Below are positions 56,946 through 64,000 of a stretch of 64,000 nucleotides of DNA, one piece after another. Below the pieces are notes generated by a model that searched no databases, was not told the origin of the DNA, and saw only the letters and a list, made by a program, of their open reading frames with translations. The position numbers and the translations under genes were made by a program. Origin of the DNA: Loripinus fragilis (lineage: Eukaryota; Mollusca; Bivalvia; Lucinida; Lucinidae); assembly GCA_964019695.1 (NCBI GenBank), contig OZ026530.1:30486690-30550689 (forward strand), in the 5' to 3' direction. Position 1 is the first letter of the stretch. Each line of letters opens with the position of its first letter.

Positions 56946-57974
56946 TCTCACTGAGTACAATAGTATGTGTCCGTCAAATTACAGCAGGTTCAACGTTATT
57001 ATCGATAACGTAATCATTTTGGTATGCGCGTAATCAGCCTGGCCCCACGTACTTAATTGCTGAAACAGGATCAATAATCAACCATCGGTTTGTTGTTTCA
57101 AAAAGTCTTGGCATAGATTGCAGATCAAGGAAATGGTCAATGGCGACCTTCCTGTAAGGTTCTGAAACAGCTCAACGTCATTAACGCCAACTATGAATAC
57201 TGTATAAAACGCGTAAACTTTCTTTTCTGCTTGAGATTTATTCATTACAAGGACATCTTGTTCAAGAATTATGACTTGAGATCTTCAGACGTCAAAAATC
57301 CTCAATTCTGACGTCAAATTCGATAGTCACGTTTTAATGTTTCCATAATGTTTATGTGTTCTCTAATGATAAAATGGTCCAGTGACAAAATTAGGTTATA
57401 GTTATCAAGTTTGGTGTTCATTCTCGACATGAGATCAGGTGTTTTCACTTGCATTATACCGTGTTTTGTTTGGCTAACGTCAATATAAACTCCCTATCAG
57501 CGTACTTCTACGGTATCTGAAAAGTCAGTGTTTTCCAAGAAAGCATGTCTCTAGGTCTCTCTTATTCCGTATATTCACCAGCGACCCACACCTGACAGGC
57601 TCTAAGTGACGTTTATCGCATATTCACTACCAGTGTGCATCTTGCCAATCAATTAGAGTGTTGACGCAATATTTGACTGAATTACGAATATGATTGGACA
57701 TATGTTACATTTGCACATTGTCAAGTCGACGCCAAATAACCAAGCATGGAAAATACGGAGTGTCTTGATCTTTATTCTGACGTTAACGTCACATTTTACG
57801 TTTTCAAATGTTTTCATCTGGTAGCGTTAAATGTAGCGTTAAAATGGTGTATTGGTATTTCATCACAAGCTATAAGTACTCAATTAGAAATTTTCCAAAG
57901 ATATTTCACCAAACCTTCATTTAAACACGCAAAAAATATATTTTCTTCTGTTGCGTTTCTTTATTCCTTAAGTA
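56946..57974. other. Non-coding, no recognised feature
   Basis: A 91-codon frame at 57746-58021 has a good-context ATG but no family signature, and it runs into repeat D. No other feature. Confidence 0.4.
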
Positions 57975-58330
57975 TACATTTACCTGCTGGGCATCTTTTA
58001 ATGCTTTTTGTCATCTGCTGATATTTTTCAAAGTCAACACCTTTAAATAATTCTTGCGGGATTACCAGCAATTTCAAAAACTGTCAAACAGTTTGGATCC
58101 AGATGAGGCCCGGTGTTTTGTCATTTGCAAAGGGTTTCAGCAGACGGAACCAGTAGGCAAATACTTAACATATATTTTGCTATAGAAAGTTATCACACAT
58201 TATTATCAACTCGTTGCATGCTGGGAATTTTTTTCATGATTTTTGTCGTCTGCTGACTTTTATCAAAATTAACTTTTTCTAAAACATATTTCAGGAACAA
58301 TTACAGAGTGTCAAACAGTTTGCAGACGTG
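57975..58330 (+). repeat. Dispersed repeat D, copies 4 and 5
   Basis: Two adjacent copies at about 57975-58165 and 58210-58330. Each has CTGCTGGGCAT or GCATGCTGGGAAT, GTCATCTGCTGAT or GTCGTCTGCTGAC, and CAAACAGTTTG. Confidence 0.65.
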
Positions 58331-58949
58331 CCTCAGTGAGGTGCTTCTAATAAATCCCTTAACATATAGTTTTGTAGTGAGATATAGAGTTATTACAAAT
58401 TAATATGAAATAGGCACGCCTAATGGGCAACCAACCACTATTTGGTCTGAGAGGATAGCACAGTAAACGGTATTTCTTGTGAGTCGGTACTCGTGTTAGT
58501 ATAAAAAGTAAGGAAGGAATCGATACAATTAGTACCACACCTGACCCAGAGCACCTTATGGGAAAGTGACAAAAGAACAAGAAAGTCCTCAAAATTGTCA
58601 TAGTCGCTGTTTTTGGAACTATTGTTTACTGTAAACTTTAATTTTCGATCTGTTGTAATGTTGAAAATTAATGAGATATTCTAATAAACAGCACAATATT
58701 ATCTGGATCTATATTTTTATCTGGCTAAAGTTAAAGAGCTATGTCTCAGAGGATCATTCTCACAGCTGGTATTTATTTAACAAATGGTCTATGAAATTCT
58801 TTGGCAGTTAAGGGGCCATTAAGCGATTAGCACCAGTATCTGGCAGCTCCCTAGATTGAAGTAGATTTTTGAGGGTGTACAATATAGTACCTAACCAACC
58901 ATAAAACATTTGAATGCCGTCATAAAAAGCAAGCGCAGTGTTTCATTTG
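58331..58949. other. Non-coding with repeat C fragment
   Basis: GGAATCGATACAATTAGTAC at 58515 belongs to repeat C. The rest is unremarkable. Confidence 0.45.
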
Positions 58950-61715
58950 TAGATTCTATGGTAACAAAGACTCAGATTGTTGGAACTAGGAAAATCGCCA
59001 ATGTGCCTCAAGTTATCTGAATGCTCAATCAGAGACATTCGTTTCAGTAAATAAATACACCTCTTTGGTAGGTATATGCAGTGACTGTAATCATTCAAAT
59101 TGCAGATGTGATCGACTGTCTGATGAACCTTATAATGAATATGATTTACCCACACTTTATGATTTAAGTGACTAAGATTATAACTTATCAACCTTGTTTG
59201 ATGAGAATTTAGAAAATAGCATTTATAAAAATGCAACGATTGAAATCATTGTGCATGATAAATCTAATAATGAAAATGATGTGAATGATTTAATATTGCC
59301 TTCCATGAGAGCCAATTGCATGCTGAATTTAGGTCTCAAGACAAAAGGGTTTAAAATGGGTCATTTAAACATCCAGGGAATTCAGAATAAAACTGATCAA
59401 ATTGATTTAATGTTAAACAGTACAGAAAATGATATTCAGTTGTTAGGATTGAGTGAAAGCAAATTAAAGGCAAATCATCCAAGTAATCATTTTGCAATTA
59501 AAAATTTTCAACGTTTTCGCAGAGATAGAATACTATCAGCAGATAGACCTGAACAGGGGGAGGAATAATTTTTTTTATGTAAAAGATGACATAAATTGTG
59601 TAAGAAGATCTGATTTTAGAGTGTGATGATATTGAATGTATATGGTTGGAAATTTTTCAAAAAAACAGCAAAACCTTTTTTGTCTGCATAATTTACAGAC
59701 GTCCTCAAGAGGGCATTCAGTGGAATGAATTATTTATAAATCAGTTTGATAAAGTTCTTGAATGTGAAAAAGAAATATACCTAATGGGAGATTTAAATCG
59801 TGACTGGTTTCAAGAAAATCTATAGATTACATGGCTTGAATATATTGAATCATATGGCCTTAAACAAATTATTAAATCTCCAACAAGAGTCACAGATAAT
59901 TCAAAAACATTAATTGATCAGATATATTGCAATACTCCTAACCATATAATTTCAGTAGATGTACCTACTTTAGGTTTAAGTGATCATTTTTAGATTTTTG
60001 CAACAAGAAAAATTAATTCACTATCTACTGTTAAAAAACCTCATTTCACCATCTCATATAGGTCTTTTAAGAACTTCAATGAACAAGAAGTTTGCAATGA
60101 TGTTAAATCAATCCCCTGGTACATTATTAAAATGTTTGATGACACAAACGAGGTAGCTGAAACTTGGTCATCATTGGTTTCCGACATTGATGACAAGCAT
60201 CTACCTTTGAAACAGCATAGAGTTAAACGTCAGCACCAGCTAAAGTGGCTTACTGGTGAAATTATAGATGCAATTAAAACACGTGAAAGATACAAATGTA
60301 TCAATGATAATGAACAATACAAATGTTGGCGAAATAAAGTGTGTTATATGATTAAACAATAAGCAGCAGTACTCTGAAATTTTGAATGAAAATGCTAAAA
60401 ACCCAGCAAGTGTATGGAAATTGTTTAAAGAAATAGCGGCAAGAAAGCGTAAAAAAGTGCAGATATTTTTCCCTTAAAATCAATGATCGCATCATTGAAA
60501 ATTTAAAAGACATTGCTAATGAGTCCAATAATTGTTTTGTAAATGTAGCATAAAAAACCAAAGAGCCAATTGAGATTTCTAATTTTGATAAACTGCAACA
60601 GTTTTGTAATAACCTCTTTTACAATACCAGAAATATCCTGTGAAAAAATTGAGAAATATCTGAGAAATATCGACCTCACTAAACCCACTGGTAAAGATAA
60701 TATTGGTCCAAGATTGTTAAAACTAGCAGCACCTTTTATTGCTGAAAGCTTGACATACATTTGTAATCAAAGCATAAACAATTCCACATTTCCCGATAAA
60801 TGGAAAGAAGGAAAAGTAAGGCCTTTGCACAAAAATGACCCTAAGGATGACACAAACAACTAAAGGCCTATTTCAGTCCTTCCAGTCTTATCCAAGCTAT
60901 TTGAAAAGCATGTTCAGGACTCTCTAATGACTTTTTTGATCTCTCATAATGCACTTCATCAAAACACAATTTGGTTTCAGACCTTATCATTCCTGTGAAA
61001 CTGCCCTTCTCCAGATAATCAATAAATTTCATGAAGGCATAAATAATGGACGAATCATTGGTATGGTCATGGTGGATTTCAGGTAGGCCTTTGATTTAGT
61101 GTATCATGCACTCTTGCTTAAAAAACTCAGACATTATAAAATCTCAAACAAAACACTTCTCCAGGTTTCTTCCTGTTTGTTAAACAGGAAACAAAAAGTT
61201 TCATAAATGATATTGAATCAAAATATGAAAAAAATATGTTTGGTGTCCCTCAGGGCTCAATTTTGGGACTTCTGTTATTTTTATTGTTCATAAATGATTT
61301 GCCTCTTTATACGGAAAATGTCTTTACAGACCTTTATGTCGACGATACTACAATATACCAGATAAGCAACTCACAACATTTTATTGAACAAAATTTACAG
61401 GCTGCTTAAGAAAAGCTTTCTCCCTGGTGTAAACATAATGGAATGCTTTTAAACACTGATAAAACCAAAGTGATGTCAATCACCACTTCACAGAAACGCC
61501 TTCATTTACATGACTATGTTTTAAACCTAACTTACATTAGTGATATTTTAAAAGATGTCAACAATGATAAAGTCCTTGGAGTCCTTATAGACAATAACCT
61601 AGCATGGTCAATCCATATCAAATCTATTGCGAAGAAAGTTTCTTCGAATTAGTGGCTTCTATCAAAACAAAGAGTTTTTCTCGCTTGAGAATAGAGTACA
61701 ATTTTATAAGACTTT
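58950..61715 (+). pseudogene. Decayed LINE ORF: APE endonuclease and reverse transcriptase
   Basis: A Cys-rich stretch (CSDCNHSNCRC, ~59067-59100) leads to an APE-type endonuclease. It has GHLNIQGI and LLGLSESKL in a 124-codon open piece (59194-59568), then YRRP (~59695), GDLNRDW (~59785) and SDHF (~59980). Reverse-transcriptase blocks follow: KVRPLHKNDP (~60815), RPISVLPVLSKLFEK (~60865), GVPQGSILG (~61241) and LYVDD (~61336), where YVDD is the catalytic motif. The thumb-like CKHNGMLLNTDKTKV and KVLGVLIDNNLAW end it. Many stops and frameshifts are present. Order and motifs fit a CR1/L2-like LINE; the clade is uncertain. The 3' end abuts the minus-strand zinc-finger gene near 61715-61728. Confidence 0.82.
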
Positions 61716-61727
61716 GAAGAACTGTCT

Positions 61728-62950
61728 TGAGCAAAGGGGTTACCACAAGTGTCACATTGAAAGGATCTTTAACTTGTACGTATTCTCTGGTAACATTTTA
61801 ACTGACTGTCCCCATAAGTATCAGATATGTTTGGTTTATCTCCAATATGTAATATCTGATGTCGTGTTGATTGACTGTCCCCTATGAACCCTTCCGCACA
61901 AGTATCTGATATGTATGGTTTATCTTTAGTTTGTATTCTCTGGTGACATTTTAATTCACTATAACCTATGAACGCTTCCTCACAAGTATCAGATATGAAT
62001 GGTTTGTCATTAGTATGTATTCTCTGTTGACATTTTAATTGACTGTCCTCTATGAACACTTCCTCAGAAGTAACACTTTTGTATGTCTTCACTCCAGTGT
62101 GTATTCTCTGGTGAAGTGTTAATTGACTGTCCCCTATGACCACTGCTCCACAAGTATCAGATGTGTATGGATTGTCTTCATTTCGTATTCTCTGGTGAAG
62201 TGTTGATTGACTGTCCCCTATGACCACTGCTCCACAAGTATCAGATGTGTATGGATTGTCTTCATTTCGTATTCTCTGGTGAAGTGTTGATTGACTGTCC
62301 CCTATGACCACTGCTCCACAAGTATCAGATGTGTATGGATTGTCTTCATTTCGTATTCTCTGGTGACGTGTTAATTGACTGTCCCCTATGACCACTGCTC
62401 CACAAGTATCAGATATGTATGGATTGTCTTCATTTCGTATTCTCTAATGACGTGTTAATTGACTGTCCTCTATGAACACTTCCTCAAAAGTATCACTTTT
62501 GTATGATTTATCTTCAATATGTATTCTCTGGTGAAGTGTTAATTGACTGTCCCCTATAACCACTGCTTCACAAGTATCAGATATGTATGGACTGTCCTCA
62601 TTTTGTATTCTCTGGTGACGAGTTAACTGACTGTCTCCTATGAACACCTCCTCATTAGTATCCTTTTTGTATGGCTTCTCTCCAGTGTGTATTCTCTAAT
62701 GAAGTGTTAATTGACTGTCCCCTATGAACACTTCCCTACAAGAGTTAGATACAGGTGGGTTTTCTCCAGTATGTATCCTCTGGTGTGATTTATATTGACT
62801 GTTCCCTATGATCGCTTCTCCATTTGTGTCATGAATAAATGGTTTCTCTCCAGTATGCATTCTCTGGTGAGATTTTATATAACAAAATTGAGTGACGGTT
62901 TTTCCACAAGTTTCACATTGATAGGATCTTTTGCCGGTGACCTTTTAAAG
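61728..62950 (-). pseudogene. Decayed C2H2 array, 28-residue period
   Basis: Continues the gene at 62955-63464 on the same strand after a stop and frameshifts. About fourteen finger-derived units remain. Typical decayed units read IGDSQLTRHQRIRNEDNPYT followed by SDTCGAV. The first Cys is Ser and the second His is Arg, so zinc binding is not expected. Three adjacent units (62160-62395) are almost identical. A 208-codon frame (61769-62395) and a 67-codon frame (62444-62647) remain open. Nearer the gene, units still resemble fingers (YIKSHQRMHTGEKPF). The distal end has a partial, better finger (RSFQCDTCGNPFAQDS, 61728-61778) interrupted by the LINE end. Confidence 0.75.
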
Positions 62951-62954
62951 CGCT

Positions 62955-63464
62955 TCATTTAATATAGGTTTTACCGCAAGTGCGACATTTGTAGGATCTT
63001 TCCCTGTTATGTATTCTCTCATGACATTTTAAGTTGCTTGGATCAGTAAAGGCCTTACCACATGCACCGCACCAGTATGGTTTCTCTCCAGTGTGTATTC
63101 TCTGGTGACGTTTTAAACTACTTCCATCAATAAAAGTCAAACCACAAGTATCACACTGGTAGGATCTTTCACCAGTATGGGTTCGCTGATGACTTTTGAA
63201 GCTACTGTAATGAATAAAGTCTCTTCCACAAGTATCACATTTGTAGCGTTTCTCTCCAGTATGTATTCTCTGATGAATTTTTAAATCAGCACCCTGAATA
63301 AACGCTTTACCACATGAATCGCATAAGTAAGGTTTCTTTCCAGTATGTCTTCTTAGGTGGACTCTAAGCTGATCAACTCTAGAGAATGCTTTACTGCAAA
63401 TATCACATTTATATAGCTTCACTTCCGTCAATAGTCTATTTTGACAGTTTAAGTTTATGTCCAT
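62955..63464 (-). CDS. C2H2 zinc-finger protein, 5' part of a decayed gene
   Basis: Frame from the ATG at 63464 (context ACAATGG, good) to a stop at 62955-62957, 169 codons. An in-frame GTG lies three codons upstream. Five complete fingers begin YKCDIC, YLCDSC, YKCDTC, YQCDTC and YWCGAC with HTGEKPY-like linkers. A sixth starts YKCRTCGKTYIK and is cut by the stop. Finger-like sequence continues beyond it, so the original protein was longer. A pyrimidine-rich tract ending CAG (TTGTTTTTGTCAG on the minus strand, near 63505) could be the acceptor of this exon. A truncated protein may still be made, or the locus may be a pseudogene. The fingers are not close copies of those at 36-44 kb. Confidence 0.72.
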   Translation of the reverse strand: MDINLNCQNRLLTEVKLYKCDICSKAFSRVDQLRVHLRRHTGKKPYLCDSCGKAFIQGADLKIHQRIHTGEKRYKCDTCGRDFIHYSSFKSHQRTHTGERSYQCDTCGLTFIDGSSLKRHQRIHTGEKPYWCGACGKAFTDPSNLKCHERIHNRERSYKCRTCGKTYIK

Positions 63465-64000
63465 TGTGCACACTTTACCAAACGTTTATATATGTATCCT
63501 TTCTGACAAAAACAAGCTGCAGTAATCGTTTTGACACTGTATGGTTGTAAAACAAACTCGCTAATTCCCGCCCGACTTGTTCCTGACCTACTGTAAACCT
63601 TTTTTGATATTTCTCTGAAAAAAGACAAAACAATTCATTACTTTTATTTCACCATTAAGCCAACATATTAATGCTTATAACCTACACTAACAAATTTATA
63701 TAGAGTAGTGATGACAATACATACAATTATCAAGTAGCTTTACGGACAAAAACCTCATGTAACAATTGATTTCATAGAGTCATGAGGGGACCTTGTCCCT
63801 AACTAGCTGCAATCAAAACTGCATCGGCCAATTCCGTGGAATTTTGTGAAATCAGACCTAGGATTAACATCGAAAATCTACTTTGATAATATGACGCTGA
63901 TGTTGCATAACGTAACGCTGACGTCACAGAGACCATGTCAATACAATAACAAGTGTGACTGCAGCAAAACAAACATATATGAGGGAATGTCAAATTTGTT
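63465..64000. other. Upstream flank of the minus-strand zinc-finger gene
   Basis: No further exon, promoter motif or repeat could be supported up to the window edge. Confidence 0.4.

Noticed and set aside
61769..62395. 208-codon minus frame as a separate new gene
   Set aside because: Its 28-residue period and residual finger residues show it is a decayed part of the zinc-finger gene at 62955-63464.

Overview
The window looks like eukaryotic, AT-rich, repeat-dense genomic DNA, most likely from a bivalve mollusc. This is inferred from the repeats, not from a database match. It carries tRNA-derived SINEs with perfect target-site duplications, many foldback and TIR-only elements, and hairpins built on a recurrent motif resembling GCGCAGxCTGATC. 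It also has tandem repeats ending in the palindrome AGCTCAGGTGAGCT, long (AT)n tracts, and C2H2 zinc-finger and BTB genes with no visible introns. There are no operons, Shine-Dalgarno sites or CRISPR arrays.

Layout. 1-13.7 kb holds no convincing gene. It has three copies of a 330-bp repeat wrapped around a ~0.7-1 kb direct duplication, a diverged 1.16-kb inverted repeat, a 1.55-kb composite palindrome, and a tandem array with a ~430-bp period. 13.74-15.88 kb is an intact 700-residue BTB-BACK gene in one coding exon, with a strong splice acceptor just upstream. 15.9-35.9 kb is accessory DNA: a MITE family with ~30-bp TIRs, a SINE split by 1.9 kb of nested insertions, a ~145-bp tandem array, a 157-bp (AT)n tract, three copies of a conserved ~60-bp hairpin, a 1.05-kb TIR element, and several SINEs and foldbacks.

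36.15-44.0 kb is the most distinctive locus. A 606-residue protein has an N-terminal array of about twenty 17-residue repeats followed by eight C2H2 fingers. It is followed by seven tandem derivatives of its 3' half, five full-length and two truncated. Each full copy sits next to a ~390-bp hAT-like MITE whose terminal inverted repeat supplies the start codon and first residues (M-N-P-G) of the ORF. Each also keeps an AATAAA signal.

44-53 kb is again repeats: relatives of both array MITEs, a 26-bp minisatellite, a SINE with TSD ATACCCTTT, and a 1.6-kb nested palindrome cluster. 53.5-61.7 kb holds a decayed LINE-like retrotransposon. Its first part (coiled-coil and SGNH/esterase-like) is broken by two foldback insertions, and it is separated from its APE-endonuclease/reverse-transcriptase part by about 3 kb of later insertions. 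The LINE end abuts a second zinc-finger gene on the minus strand (61.73-63.46 kb). That gene has five intact fingers, then a long decayed array in which most units have lost the first Cys and the second His but keep the 28-residue period.

Main theme: both zinc-finger loci show repeat-driven evolution, with finger-derived repeats losing their metal ligands, and in one locus a transposon end has been captured as the translation start. Only the BTB gene and the 606-residue zinc-finger gene look like clearly intact full-length genes. The tandem copies are open but their expression is unknown. Near-identical adjacent copies could partly be assembly artefacts of a heterozygous genome.
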